Positions 19,022-27,963 of a stretch of DNA of 64,000 nt are shown in pieces. The notes below the pieces were generated by a model. The model saw only the letters and a program-made list of their open reading frames with translations, was not told the DNA's origin and did no database searches. Positions within the stretch are counted from its first letter, which is position 1; each line of letters opens with the position of its first letter. The stretch is from Asticcacaulis sp. ZE23SCel15 (lineage in GTDB: Bacteria > Pseudomonadota > Alphaproteobacteria > Caulobacterales > Caulobacteraceae). Both the position numbers and the translations under genes were made by a program. The DNA is taken from positions 791,001 to 855,000 of the forward strand of contig NZ_CP130044.1 of the NCBI RefSeq assembly GCF_030505395.1, read 5' to 3'.

Positions 19022-19570
19022 GGAGAGACAACGCTTTCTGGGGTGAGGCCGCTTAGAAGTCTCACGCACAAGCGCAGACACGCAAACAGCCCTGCCCGCG
19101 CCTATTATATGTTTAAGGCCGGGCGGTTTATGGGCGAGGCTCCGCGTGTCACGAGCCATCGTATTTTTTTGATTGTGACCGCCATTCAACATGGCGATAA
19201 GGTTATAAGTCTGTCAGGCGATACGGCACACACAAACATGTGGTGTAATTTTAAAAAGCCTTACCTCACGCGGCCTGACAAATAGATTTCGCGGATGCGA
19301 AGAGGGTCACATGATGCATATGGGCGGGAATGTCAATAGGTACGGTTGAAATGATATTTTTCTAAAAAACGTGATCACTGATCGTTTTGGACACGGTTTG
19401 TAAAGAAACCGGGTTTAACGTGCACCGCAACATGGCAAGTTTGTTATCTTGCCAAACGCTGGTTACACGATCCGCCCACCACTGGCGCACGGTCGCGAAT
19501 ACGGCACAGTAGCTTAAAAAATTCAGTTTTATTAAGGCGTTGCGTACAGTCCCCTGTCCGTCTCAACGAA
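19022..19570. other. Intergenic region, helicase / PilZ-like divergent promoters
   Basis: No gene is supported here. It contains the helicase -10 box (19104-19109, minus strand) and a 7-bp inverted repeat TGGCAAG/CTTGCCA at 19433-19454 upstream of the PilZ-like gene. The helicase leader would be about 75 nt. Confidence 0.5.
19104..19109 (-). promoter_or_regulatory. Putative -10 element of the helicase gene
   Basis: TATAAT on the minus strand, about 80 bases before the chosen GTG. It argues against the longer N-terminus. The -35 region is poor. Confidence 0.45.
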
Positions 19571-19582
19571 GTGCAATCTATC

Positions 19583-20041
19583 ATGCCCACACCGTCTGCA
19601 CCTATTTCATCACCGGCGTCACGTATGCCACATACCGCCTCAAAGGTTGAGATCATTCAGCCCTATGAAATGTTCGCCAATCGCCGGAACGAGCCGCGAT
19701 TTGAGTGTAACGACCGCGGCTGCCTGCTGTTTTTGAACAGCCAGCAAACTATTCACTGTACTATCCTTGATCAGTCCGCCTCCGGGGCACAGGTTCTGTT
19801 TGAAGAGATCGGCGAAATCCCGGCCGAGGTCTGGCTGATCGATCTGGATGCGCATATTCTGCGGCGCGGGCGTTCGGTCTGGACTATGGCGCACAAGATG
19901 GGGCTGAAATTCGACTTCATCGAAAAACTGACGCCGGGCAAGATTCCTTCCCCCAAAGTACCGCGCGCGGTCTATGAGATGTGGCAGAGACTGAACCAGC
20001 CCGAACCACCCAAAGACGACGACACTTTCTTTTTGGATTAA
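19583..20041 (+). CDS. PilZ-domain-like protein
   Basis: A 152-aa soluble protein. NRRNEPRFECN resembles the RxxxR c-di-GMP-binding motif, and ILDQSASGAQV resembles the following DxSxxG; strands of a small beta-barrel fit the spacing. Such proteins usually act as c-di-GMP-responsive effectors of motility or adhesion. The first 25 residues are Pro/Ser-rich and may be unstructured. The start is uncertain: GTG 19571, ATG 19583 and ATG 19625 are all possible. Confidence 0.7.
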   Translation: MPTPSAPISSPASRMPHTASKVEIIQPYEMFANRRNEPRFECNDRGCLLFLNSQQTIHCTILDQSASGAQVLFEEIGEIPAEVWLIDLDAHILRRGRSVWTMAHKMGLKFDFIEKLTPGKIPSPKVPRAVYEMWQRLNQPEPPKDDDTFFLD

Positions 20042-20042
20042 A

Positions 20043-20105
20043 GCGCATCCCAAACGGAGTTCGGCGAAGCCAAAAAGTGTTGCGCGGTTTTTGGATAAGA
20101 TGCGC
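20043..20105. repeat. Dispersed palindromic repeat, copy 2
   Basis: Outer arms GCGCATC/GATGCGC enclose AAAAAGTGTTGCGCGGTTTTTGG. This copy is 63 bp, longer than the others because of about 20 extra bases in the left half. Confidence 0.65.
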
Positions 20106-20119
20106 GATGCTAAAAATAT

Positions 20120-20149
20120 AAAAAGGCCCCGAAACCGGGGCCTTTTTTT
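20120..20149. terminator. Bidirectional terminator between the PilZ-like gene and serA
   Basis: AAAAGGCCCCG-AAAC-CGGGGCCTTTTTTT: an 11-bp stem with a T-run on both strands, between convergent genes. It overlaps the serA stop. Confidence 0.9.
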
Positions 20150-22112
20150 AGGTCAGAGATCTGAATTTCAGCGTCCCGGTAACCGCCTTGAGTTCTTCCA
20201 GCGCTTCTTTCGAATAGCCGCGATCGACATCGACGATCACATAGCCGAGCGACTCATTGGTCTTAAGGTGCTGAGCCAGAATGTTGAGGTTATATTTGGC
20301 GATGATGTTGTTGATCGCCGCCATAACCCCCGGCACGTTCTGATGGATATGCAGGAAGCGGTGACGGCCTTCGACCTCTGACAACTGCACGTTCGGCATG
20401 TTCACAGAGAAGGTCGTATCGCCACGGTTCAGGAAATTCAGCAGACGCTCAGAGGCAAACTCCCCGATCGCTTCCTGCGCTTCTTCGGTCGAACCCCCAA
20501 TATGCGGCGTCAGGATCAGGTTCTTGATGCCGGTCAGCGGGCTTACGAACGGATCGTCATTGGTGCGCGGCTCTTCCGGAAACACATCGACCGCCGCCCC
20601 GTAAATCTTACCTGATTTCAGAGCTGCCGCCAGTGCATCAATATCAACCACATGGCCGCGCGACAGGTTGATGAACAACGCGCCGTCCTTCATTTTGGCA
20701 AACTGCGCAGCCCCCATCAGGTTCTTGTTTTCGGCCCGGCCATCGACGTGGATACTTAAGACATCGGCCTCAGCCAGCAACGCATCCAGTGAGCGATAGC
20801 GGCGCGCATTGCCGAGCGTCAGCTTTTCGGCCACATCATAATAGATGACCCGCATCCCGAACGCTTCGGCCAGGATCGACAACTGCGACCCGATGGCGCC
20901 ATAGCCGATGATGCCGATCGTTTTGTTGCGTACTTCGTGGGCGCCGGTCGCGGACTTATCCCACTTGCCCTGATGCATCTGGATCGACTTATCGTAGATG
21001 TTACGCGTCAGGATGACCGTCAGCCCCATGACCATTTCCACGACGGAGCGGGTATTGGAATAGGGCGCATTAAAGACGGCAATACCCTTTTTCGAGCAGC
21101 CCTTAAGGTCGATCTGATTGGTGCCGATGCAGAACGCACCTACCGCCAGCAGCTTATCGGCGGCATCGAGCACCTTTTGCGTCACTGTGGTCTTGGAACG
21201 GATACCTAAGATATGCACGCCCTGAATGGCGGCGATCAGATCATCTTCATCAAGCGCACCTTTGACGGTCGTGACGTCATAACCTTCTTCGCGGAAAGCC
21301 TGAATGGCGGTCGGGTGGACGTTCTCCAGCAGCAGCACCTTAAGGCGCGAACGCGGGAAGGAATAGCGGCCTTCAAAGCCTTCGTTGTGCAGCACTTCAT
21401 CGAACGACACGACGACCTGCGCGGCCTCAATGCCGTGGGTGGCCTGCACGACCTTTTCGCGCTTTACGTTTTCAACAAAGGCATAGAAACGGTCAGCCGC
21501 CCCGCCCTTATAGACCTCAAAATCGGTCCAGCCATCGCCGACCATGACCACCGGCCCGGTGATGTCCCAACCTTGCAGGGCCACAACCTTACCGCCGTCC
21601 TTTGACAGGGGATTGCCCTGATCGACGCTGGCCGCGATACCGTCATCGCCGAACACCAGACGGTTAGACAGAATATGCTCAGGCCGGATGCCATACTCAG
21701 CCACCACGGGGGCGATAAAGTCATGGAAACCACCAGAAATAATGCGGAACTTGCCCGGATGGCGCAGGAAGGCTTCTTTGTTGCGGGCGACCGAGGCACT
21801 GACCAGCCCTTTGAGGGTTTCGACCAGACCGGCAAGATCATCCGCTGTCGGCTTTAATATTTGCACCCGGCGTTGCAGCGCTTCGGCGAATGAGATTTCC
21901 CCCGACATGGCCAGATCGGTCAGATCCTTAATCGCCGTAATGTCGGTCAGGCGCGCCGGATCGGAAGAAAACAACTGTTCGGCCAGTATATCCAGCGCCT
22001 CAACCTGAGTGAAAGTCGAGTCGAAATCCAGAACTATGGTCGGCAAAACCGCCGCCTGAATTTTGTCAGCTACAGGATTTTCAAGAATTGTGGTCATAAC
22101 AATTGTACTCAC
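20148..22112 (-). CDS. serA: Fused phosphoserine phosphatase-like / D-3-phosphoglycerate dehydrogenase
   Basis: A 654-aa two-enzyme protein. Residues about 24-245 are a SerB-like HAD phosphatase with DFDST (Asp29, Asp31), Ser126 (IISGG), Lys175 and VGDGWTD (Asp193, Asp197), all intact. Residues about 257-575 are a 2-hydroxyacid dehydrogenase with NAD site GYGAIG (403-408), Arg485, Glu514 and His537 (PHIGGSTEEA). Residues 585-654 are an ACT domain, which in SerA senses serine. It could do the first and last steps of serine synthesis; the middle transaminase is not nearby. SerA alone is about 410 aa. Domain calls are firm; whether both are active is inferred. Confidence 0.9.
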   Translation of the reverse strand: MSTIVMTTILENPVADKIQAAVLPTIVLDFDSTFTQVEALDILAEQLFSSDPARLTDITAIKDLTDLAMSGEISFAEALQRRVQILKPTADDLAGLVETLKGLVSASVARNKEAFLRHPGKFRIISGGFHDFIAPVVAEYGIRPEHILSNRLVFGDDGIAASVDQGNPLSKDGGKVVALQGWDITGPVVMVGDGWTDFEVYKGGAADRFYAFVENVKREKVVQATHGIEAAQVVVSFDEVLHNEGFEGRYSFPRSRLKVLLLENVHPTAIQAFREEGYDVTTVKGALDEDDLIAAIQGVHILGIRSKTTVTQKVLDAADKLLAVGAFCIGTNQIDLKGCSKKGIAVFNAPYSNTRSVVEMVMGLTVILTRNIYDKSIQMHQGKWDKSATGAHEVRNKTIGIIGYGAIGSQLSILAEAFGMRVIYYDVAEKLTLGNARRYRSLDALLAEADVLSIHVDGRAENKNLMGAAQFAKMKDGALFINLSRGHVVDIDALAAALKSGKIYGAAVDVFPEEPRTNDDPFVSPLTGIKNLILTPHIGGSTEEAQEAIGEFASERLLNFLNRGDTTFSVNMPNVQLSEVEGRHRFLHIHQNVPGVMAAINNIIAKYNLNILAQHLKTNESLGYVIVDVDRGYSKEALEELKAVTGTLKFRSLT

Positions 22113-22349
22113 AAAAGGCCGCTACATGCGGCGCGAGACAGACATCAGCATGGCAATATCATGTTGATTTTCGCCTGCGCAAATAGGACAAAACCCCCCG
22201 CAAAACAACCGCCCTTAGTGATTAATACGTGCAGCCCCCTCTTTTTTTGGCAAAACCCTTGATTATCTATGCCGTTCCGTTTCAAGACTTAGCCAAATTC
22301 CCTAAATTCGACGCTGCGCCCGCGCAGTGGCTCCATAAGATCAGGTTTC

Positions 22350-23252
22350 ATGAGTAACGACACCCCGCCCTATCAGGACTTTTCCGCCCGATTTATTATC
22401 GACACCTTGCCGGTTCATGGCCGCGTCGTGCGTTTGGGCGAAAGCCTGAACACTATCCTTAGCGCCCATAATTATCCGGACGAGATCGCGCATCTGGTGT
22501 CCGAAGCCTGCGCGCTGGCAGTGCTGGTCGGATCGGCGCTGAAGTTCGAGGGCCGCCTGATCATGCAGGCGCAGGGCGAAGGTTGCGTGCGTTATGTCGT
22601 GGCCGATTACGATACCCGCGGGGGCTTGCGGGCGTTTTGCCGCTATGACGAGGATGAACTGAAAGAACTAATTGCCGCCAATGCCACGGAGTTCACCAGT
22701 CTGGGGGCCCGCGCCCTGATCGGTAAGGGCACCTTTATCATGACGCTCGACCCTGACGGGCAAATGGATCGCTATCAAGGGGTGACCCCGATCGAAGGCG
22801 ACAGTTTGTCCCTGTGTGCGGAACACTATTTCGCCCAATCCGAGCAGATACCGACCCAGATCAAGCTGGCCGTATCGCGCGAAGACTCAGGCGATGGCCC
22901 GGTCTGGCGCGCCGGTGGCGCTATGATTCAGGCCATTGCTGGTGACCTTAGCCGCGGCGAAACCCGCGAAGCTTTTGACCATATCCGCGCTCTGTTTGCC
23001 ACTTTAGGCGAAGATGAGCTGACAGATTTTTCGCTGGAGACCGAGCGCCTGCTATACCGCCTGTTCCATGAGGACGGGGTGCGGCTATCGACCTTTAAGG
23101 AGGTCTACCAGCAATGCCGCTGCTCGCAGGAGCGTGTGGAAAGTCTGGTGCAATCCTTCTCGCCCGAAGAGCAGAACGACATGATCGAGCCGGACGGCAA
23201 GGTGCACATCACCTGCGAATACTGCTCAAAGACTTACTTTATCAGCCTCTGA
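22350..23252 (+). CDS. hslO: Redox-regulated chaperone Hsp33
   Basis: A 300-aa cytoplasmic holdase. The C-terminal zinc switch is complete: CxC at Cys256/258 and CxxC at Cys289/292. The N-terminal domain carries the conserved ARALIGKGTFIMTLDP-type region. Oxidation releases zinc and turns on binding of unfolded proteins. It is divergent from serA, with 237 bases between them that show no further gene. Confidence 0.93.
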   Translation: MSNDTPPYQDFSARFIIDTLPVHGRVVRLGESLNTILSAHNYPDEIAHLVSEACALAVLVGSALKFEGRLIMQAQGEGCVRYVVADYDTRGGLRAFCRYDEDELKELIAANATEFTSLGARALIGKGTFIMTLDPDGQMDRYQGVTPIEGDSLSLCAEHYFAQSEQIPTQIKLAVSREDSGDGPVWRAGGAMIQAIAGDLSRGETREAFDHIRALFATLGEDELTDFSLETERLLYRLFHEDGVRLSTFKEVYQQCRCSQERVESLVQSFSPEEQNDMIEPDGKVHITCEYCSKTYFISL

Positions 23253-23345
23253 TCTGATCCCCCTGCCGGATTGCAGCTTTTGGCCATTTGCGCTACCTTT
23301 GCGCCCAAGGCCATAAGTTTATAATCACACGGCCGGGGGAAACGC

Positions 23346-24338
23346 ATGTCAGATATAAACCGGCACCATCTGTGCCGGCGCGCACTCATTCGCGCCGGTG
23401 CCGCCACCTGCCTGACCGGTCTTAATCCGGCCTGGGGGGCCACGCTCTCACAGGCGGCAGATGAAGGCAGTCAGGACGCCCAGCTTGCCGCCCGCACCAC
23501 GGCTGCCAATCAGATGACGGTGGGTGTGTTTATCAATGGCCAAGGACCCTACCAGTTCGTGGTCGATACTGCCGCCGAACAGTCGGTCATATCGACAGAA
23601 CTGGTCAGCCTGCTGGCTCTGACCGCCGGTCGCGATGTCATGGTCAAAGGTATCAACGGCCTTGTCCCTGCCTCAACCGCGCATATCGGCAAACTGACGC
23701 TTGGCCCATTCGTCCATCGTGATCTGACGCTACCCGTATTGCCGCGCACCCTGCTGAAAGCCGACGGGTTTTTAGGGCTGGATGTCATCAACGGCACGCG
23801 GGTGACCTTTGATTTCAGGAAACGCACCTTAAGGGTCGAGGCGCCAAGGTATGCCTCGCAGCGGATTTATGCGCCCGATATCACCCGCGTCAAAGCCTAT
23901 GGCTCAGCCGGACATTTGCGCATCAGCGACTGCCGAATAGACCGCGTGCTGGCCTCGGCCATCATCGATACCGGCGCCGAAGTGTCTATTGGCAATACGG
24001 CACTAAGGGACGCCCTGCTCAGTAAGAATGGCAAACTGTCTGAGATGGGCGAGGTCACTTTAAGCGGCGTGACCGGCGGCGAATTAATTGCGCCGACGAT
24101 CCGGGTTTCCAAATTGCGTATGCAGGAGCTGACTTTCAGCGATGCCGCCATAGCCATTGCCGATGTGCCGGTGTTCGATAGCTGGCGATTACAGAATAAG
24201 CCCGCCCTGCTGGTCGGCATGGATTTTCTGCGCCAGTTTGCGGTCGTCTCTATCGATTATCGCGCTCAGGAAATTCGCTTTGAACTGGCCGATGCCCCGC
24301 CTAATCCGCGACCGGAAGTGCAGATCGAAAAAGCCTGA
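23346..24338 (+). CDS. Retropepsin-like aspartic protease, exported
   Basis: A 330-aa protein with two half-sites, VVDTAAEQS (about residue 75) and IIDTGAEVS (about residue 207), each the D-T-G/A motif of a pepsin-type active site. Two sites in one chain would let a monomer be active. The N-terminus has CRRALIRAGAATCLTG, a plausible Tat or Sec signal, so the protein is probably periplasmic. The substrate is unknown. The first site is DTA, not DTG, which is tolerated in this superfamily. Confidence 0.8.
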   Translation: MSDINRHHLCRRALIRAGAATCLTGLNPAWGATLSQAADEGSQDAQLAARTTAANQMTVGVFINGQGPYQFVVDTAAEQSVISTELVSLLALTAGRDVMVKGINGLVPASTAHIGKLTLGPFVHRDLTLPVLPRTLLKADGFLGLDVINGTRVTFDFRKRTLRVEAPRYASQRIYAPDITRVKAYGSAGHLRISDCRIDRVLASAIIDTGAEVSIGNTALRDALLSKNGKLSEMGEVTLSGVTGGELIAPTIRVSKLRMQELTFSDAAIAIADVPVFDSWRLQNKPALLVGMDFLRQFAVVSIDYRAQEIRFELADAPPNPRPEVQIEKA

Positions 24339-24354
24339 CTTGTCCTGATCAGGC
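24328..24354 (-). terminator. Likely phoB terminator
   Basis: GCCTGA/TCAGGC stem with a 10-base loop, then TTTTT on the minus strand, at the convergent junction. Confidence 0.5.
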
Positions 24355-25038
24355 CTGCAAATCCAGCGAATAACCCGCCGAACGCACGGTGCGGATCAGG
24401 TCTTTTTCAGCACCGTCATTCAGGGCTTTGCGCAGACGACCGATATGGACATCGACCGTGCGGGCTTCGACATAGACATCATTGCCCCAGACGGCGTCCA
24501 GAAGCTGCTCACGCGAAAAGACGCGCTTGGGGTGCTGCATCAGATAGTCCAGCAGACGGTACTCAGTCGGCCCCAGATGGACATCACGGCCGCCGCGCTG
24601 CACGCGGTGCGACAGTCGGTCAACCGAGATTTCACCAAACTGGACGCGATCTTCGGAAAGACCGGGGCGAATACGGCGCAGTACCGCCCGGATGCGCGCG
24701 ATCAGCTCAACCATCGAAAACGGCTTGACCACATAGTCATCGGCACCGGTATCGAGGCCGCGGATGCGGTCGCTTTCTTCGGAGCGGGCGGTCAGCATAA
24801 CGATGGGCAGGTTGCGCGTTTCGGTCTGGGCTCGCAAACGGCGGCAGACTTCGATGCCCGACACCTTCGGCATCATCCAGTCGCACACCAGAAGATCAGG
24901 CATACGTTCTTCGATCATCATCAGGGCTTCGTCGCCATCGACGGCCTGCGCGACCTCATAACCTTCTTTTTCAAGATTATATTGCAAAAGCGTCGATAAA
25001 GCGTCTTCGTCTTCAGCGATAATGATGTACGGCTTCAT
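24349..25038 (-). CDS. phoB: Phosphate regulon response regulator
   Basis: A 229-aa OmpR-family regulator. The receiver has the acidic pocket (Glu9, Asp10), phospho-acceptor Asp53 (LLVCDWMMPKVSG) and Lys in VKPF; the winged-helix DNA-binding domain ends YSLDLQA. It binds Pho boxes when phosphorylated by PhoR, and two such boxes are present in this operon. It is the last gene of phoR-pstCAB-phoU-phoB. Confidence 0.95.
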   Translation of the reverse strand: MKPYIIIAEDEDALSTLLQYNLEKEGYEVAQAVDGDEALMMIEERMPDLLVCDWMMPKVSGIEVCRRLRAQTETRNLPIVMLTARSEESDRIRGLDTGADDYVVKPFSMVELIARIRAVLRRIRPGLSEDRVQFGEISVDRLSHRVQRGGRDVHLGPTEYRLLDYLMQHPKRVFSREQLLDAVWGNDVYVEARTVDVHIGRLRKALNDGAEKDLIRTVRSAGYSLDLQA

Positions 25039-25047
25039 GGGGTGCTC

Positions 25048-25741
25048 TTACGGTTCCATAGTCGTGAGTTTGGGGCGTTCGTTCATGTAGTCTTCGCCGG
25101 TCACTTCGTAGTGGATGTGCTCAGCCATATTGGTGGCATGGTCGCCGATCCGCTCAAGGTTCTTGGCCATGAACAGGACGTGCGTACAGGCCGAAATGGT
25201 GCGCGGATCGCCCATCATGTAGGTCAGAAGTTCGCGGAACATGGCGTTGTAATGTTCATCGACTTCGGTATCCGATGACCAGACGGCTTGGGCGATATCG
25301 AGCTTTGAGCCCTTATAGGCATCCAGCACATCGCGCAGACGCGACGACACCAGCTTGCCCATGCGCTCGATCGAGCGGGTCAGGCCCGACATCGGCTCGG
25401 ACTCTGGAAATAACCAGTGAGCGCTTAGCGATGTTCTTAGCCAGATCGCCGGTACGCTCAAGCGACGTGGCGATCTTCATGGCCGACACGGTCTTGCGCA
25501 GATCGGACGCCATCGGCTGACGCAGGGCGATCAGGCGGATGGCCTTACGCTCAATGTCTTTTTCCAACTCATCCAGACGCTGATCGCGCTGAATAACGCT
25601 TTGGGCCAGAGCCACATCGCGGCGGGCGACGGCTTCGACGGCATCAGCGACCTGCGCTTCGGCCAAACCACCCATCAGGATGACTTCAGCCGATAATTGG
25701 TCCAGTTCTTCGCCGTAGGTTTTAACGGTATGCGGGTTCAT
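25048..25741 (-). pseudogene. phoU: Phosphate transport regulator PhoU, frameshifted
   Basis: Two overlapping frames together make one normal PhoU of about 230 aa. The first (ATG 25741) covers the N-terminal half-repeat through TSLERTGDLAKNIAKRSLVIS; the second continues with EPMSGLTRSIERMGKLV and ends MNERPKLTTMEP, including the second NLERIGDHATN metal-site motif. Removing one base near 25405 joins them exactly. As written, the first frame runs on to 25313 with unrelated residues, so the product would lack the second helical bundle. PhoU normally restrains PhoR through the Pst complex. It could be a real mutation or a sequence error. Confidence 0.9.
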
Positions 25742-25760
25742 ATGTCAGTCCTTATCCAAA

Positions 25761-25803
25761 GCGCATTCCCAAAAGTGGGGCCGGTTTTGGGATATAAATG
25801 CGC
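25761..25803. repeat. Dispersed palindromic repeat, copy 3
   Basis: GCGCATTCCCAAAAGTG followed by GGGCCGGTTTTGGGATATAAATGCGC, 43 bp, in the pstB-phoU gap. It would form a hairpin in the operon mRNA. Confidence 0.7.
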
Positions 25804-25807
25804 GCTC

Positions 25808-26647
25808 TTAACCAAAGCGTCCGGTGATATAATCCTGAGTGCGCTGGTCTTTAGGATTGGTGAAGATATCTTCGGTGTTGCCGACTTCGACCAGATTGCC
25901 AAGGTGGAAGAAGGCGGTCTTTTGCGACACCCGCGCGGCCTGAGCCATCGAGTGGGTGACGATGACGATGCAGAACTGCTGGCGCAGTTCGTCGATCAGT
26001 TCTTCGATCTTGGCAGTAGCAATCGGGTCAAGCGCCGAACAGGGCTCATCCATCAGGATGACTTCGGGGCCGACCGCAATAGCGCGGGCGATCACCAGAC
26101 GCTGCTGCTGGCCACCGGACAGGCCGGTGCCCTGTTGGTGCAGGCGATCAGAGACTTCGTTCCACAGCGACGCTTTTTTGAGCGAACTTTCGACGATGTG
26201 GTCCATCTCTTCCTTGGAGGTTGCCAGACCATGAATTTTCGGGCCGTAAGCGACGTTTTCATAGATCGTCTTGGGGAACGGGTTCGGCTTCTGGAAGACC
26301 ATGCCGACGCGGGCGCGCAGGACCACCGGATCGACCTTACGGTCGTTCAGGTCTTCGCCGTCGAGCAGGATCGTACCGTCAACACGGGCGCTGGGGATGG
26401 TGTCGTTCATGCGGTTCAGGCAACGCAGGAAGGTCGACTTACCGCAACCCGACGGGCCGATGAAAGCCGTCACCGACTTATCGAGGATATCGATATCGAT
26501 ACCGTGCAGGGCTGGCTTGTCACCGTAATAGACCTTGACGTCACGGGCGACGAACTTCGGGGTTGTGGCGGTCGTGGTCATGGACGGGTCTCTGGGTTTA
26601 CCGATGGAAGTATCAGGGGCGTAAAGCGGGCGCGTATAGAGTTTCAT
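25808..26647 (-). CDS. pstB: Phosphate ABC transporter ATP-binding protein
   Basis: PstB of about 279 aa: Walker [10 protein letters not shown], signature LSGGQQQR, Walker [14 protein letters not shown]-loop THSM, and the family-typical [16 protein letters not shown] chose the ATG at 26647, which directly follows the pstA stop and has GGTGG before it; an ATG at 26581 (MTTTATTPK) would give a 257-aa protein closer to the usual length. It powers phosphate import with PstC and PstA. Confidence 0.93.
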   Translation of the reverse strand: MKLYTRPLYAPDTSIGKPRDPSMTTTATTPKFVARDVKVYYGDKPALHGIDIDILDKSVTAFIGPSGCGKSTFLRCLNRMNDTIPSARVDGTILLDGEDLNDRKVDPVVLRARVGMVFQKPNPFPKTIYENVAYGPKIHGLATSKEEMDHIVESSLKKASLWNEVSDRLHQQGTGLSGGQQQRLVIARAIAVGPEVILMDEPCSALDPIATAKIEELIDELRQQFCIVIVTHSMAQAARVSQKTAFFHLGNLVEVGNTEDIFTNPKDQRTQDYITGRFG

Positions 26648-26649
26648 GA

Positions 26650-27963
26650 TTACCACCGTCTTTCAAAGCGACGACGCAGCAGGATCGCCGCCAGGTTCAT
26701 GACGATCATGAACACCAGAAGCACGATAATGGCCGCCGCGGTGCGTTCATGGAAGGCGCGCTCAGAGGCGTTTTCCCAGATAAAGATCTGAACCGGCAAC
26801 ACCGACGCGGCTGAGGTGACACTTTCCGGCAGACCCGGCACGAACGAGATCATGCCGATCATAAGAAGCGGCGCGGTCTCACCCAGGGCATGGGCCAGAG
26901 AGATGATGGTGCCGGTCATGATGCCCGGCATGGCCAGCGGCAGGACATGGTGGAAGACGGCCTGAGTTTTTGACGCGCCGATACCGAGGGCAGCTTCGCG
27001 GATCGACGGCGGCACCGCACGCAGCGATGAGCGGGTGGCGATAATCACGGTCGGCAGGGCCATCAGGGCCAGCACCACACCGCCAACCAGCGGCGATGAG
27101 CGCGGCATACCCAGCCAGTTGATAAAGACTGCGAGACCGAGCAAACCATAAACAATCGACGGCACGGCGGCGAGGTTGTTGATATTAACCTCGATCAGGG
27201 CCGTCCAGCGGTTCTTGGGCGCAAACTCTTCAAGGAAAAGTGCGGCTCCCACACCAATCGGGATCGCCAGCACCGCCGTCACCAGCAGCATCATGGCCGA
27301 ACCCATGATCGCCCCCAGAAGGCCGGCCAGCTCCGGCTGGGTCGAGTTGGTATTGGTGAACAGATAGGTGTTGAAATGGCTGGTGACCAAGCCTTTGGTT
27401 TTCAGGGCGTCCATCCAGACCATTTGCTGATCGGAAACATTGCGATCCGCCTCAACGATATCGCGCGTAATCTCACCCTTATAGTAAAGGTCGGCATTAG
27501 CGGCGATCGGCGAGGTCAGGCTGATCTTCTGGCCCAGAAGCTTCGGATCGGCGCGCAGCGCCTCAAGCGCCTTAAAGCCCAGATCCGGCGACAGGATTTC
27601 TTTATATTCACCCGATGTCGTGCCGTATTCATCATCATTCACGCCCATCTTCGCCATGACCTGTTCCGTGATCATCTGGTCGTAATTGGCGCCCATGATG
27701 TCGGTCGGGTCGATGCGGTTGGGGTCGAGATAGACCTCCGTCGTGATCGAATGGGTCACAAAGGCGGTGTAGCCCTGATGGATGATGCGCTCCAAAAGTA
27801 TACCAAGGAACAGCACCGCCACAGATACCGCCAGTATGCCATAGGCGCGAAAGCGCAGTTCGGCCGCGTGGCGCGATTTCAGGCGCTTCGCCACCCTTGT
27901 TTTAAGATCGGGCTGGGCCGCCGCGCGCGTTTCAGCCAGAGATGATTGAACGGAATCAGTCAT
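26650..27963 (-). CDS. pstA: Phosphate ABC transporter permease PstA
   Basis: A 437-aa permease, longer than E. coli PstA because of an N-terminal DUF3333-type periplasmic region (about residues 70-200) after the first membrane helix. The core has five or six helices and the ATPase-contact loop [23 protein letters not shown]. It overlaps pstC by eight bases, which points to translational coupling. Confidence 0.93.
   Translation of the reverse strand: MTDSVQSSLAETRAAAQPDLKTRVAKRLKSRHAAELRFRAYGILAVSVAVLFLGILLERIIHQGYTAFVTHSITTEVYLDPNRIDPTDIMGANYDQMITEQVMAKMGVNDDEYGTTSGEYKEILSPDLGFKALEALRADPKLLGQKISLTSPIAANADLYYKGEITRDIVEADRNVSDQQMVWMDALKTKGLVTSHFNTYLFTNTNSTQPELAGLLGAIMGSAMMLLVTAVLAIPIGVGAALFLEEFAPKNRWTALIEVNINNLAAVPSIVYGLLGLAVFINWLGMPRSSPLVGGVVLALMALPTVIIATRSSLRAVPPSIREAALGIGASKTQAVFHHVLPLAMPGIMTGTIISLAHALGETAPLLMIGMISFVPGLPESVTSAASVLPVQIFIWENASERAFHERTAAAIIVLLVFMIVMNLAAILLRRRFERRW

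Noticed and set aside
19022-19192. 57-residue N-terminal extension of the helicase
   Set aside because: A TATAAT box lies inside it and the Q motif starts right after the internal GTG.
25697-26791. 364-codon frame antisense to pstB
   Set aside because: Shadow of pstB codon bias; no recognisable protein.
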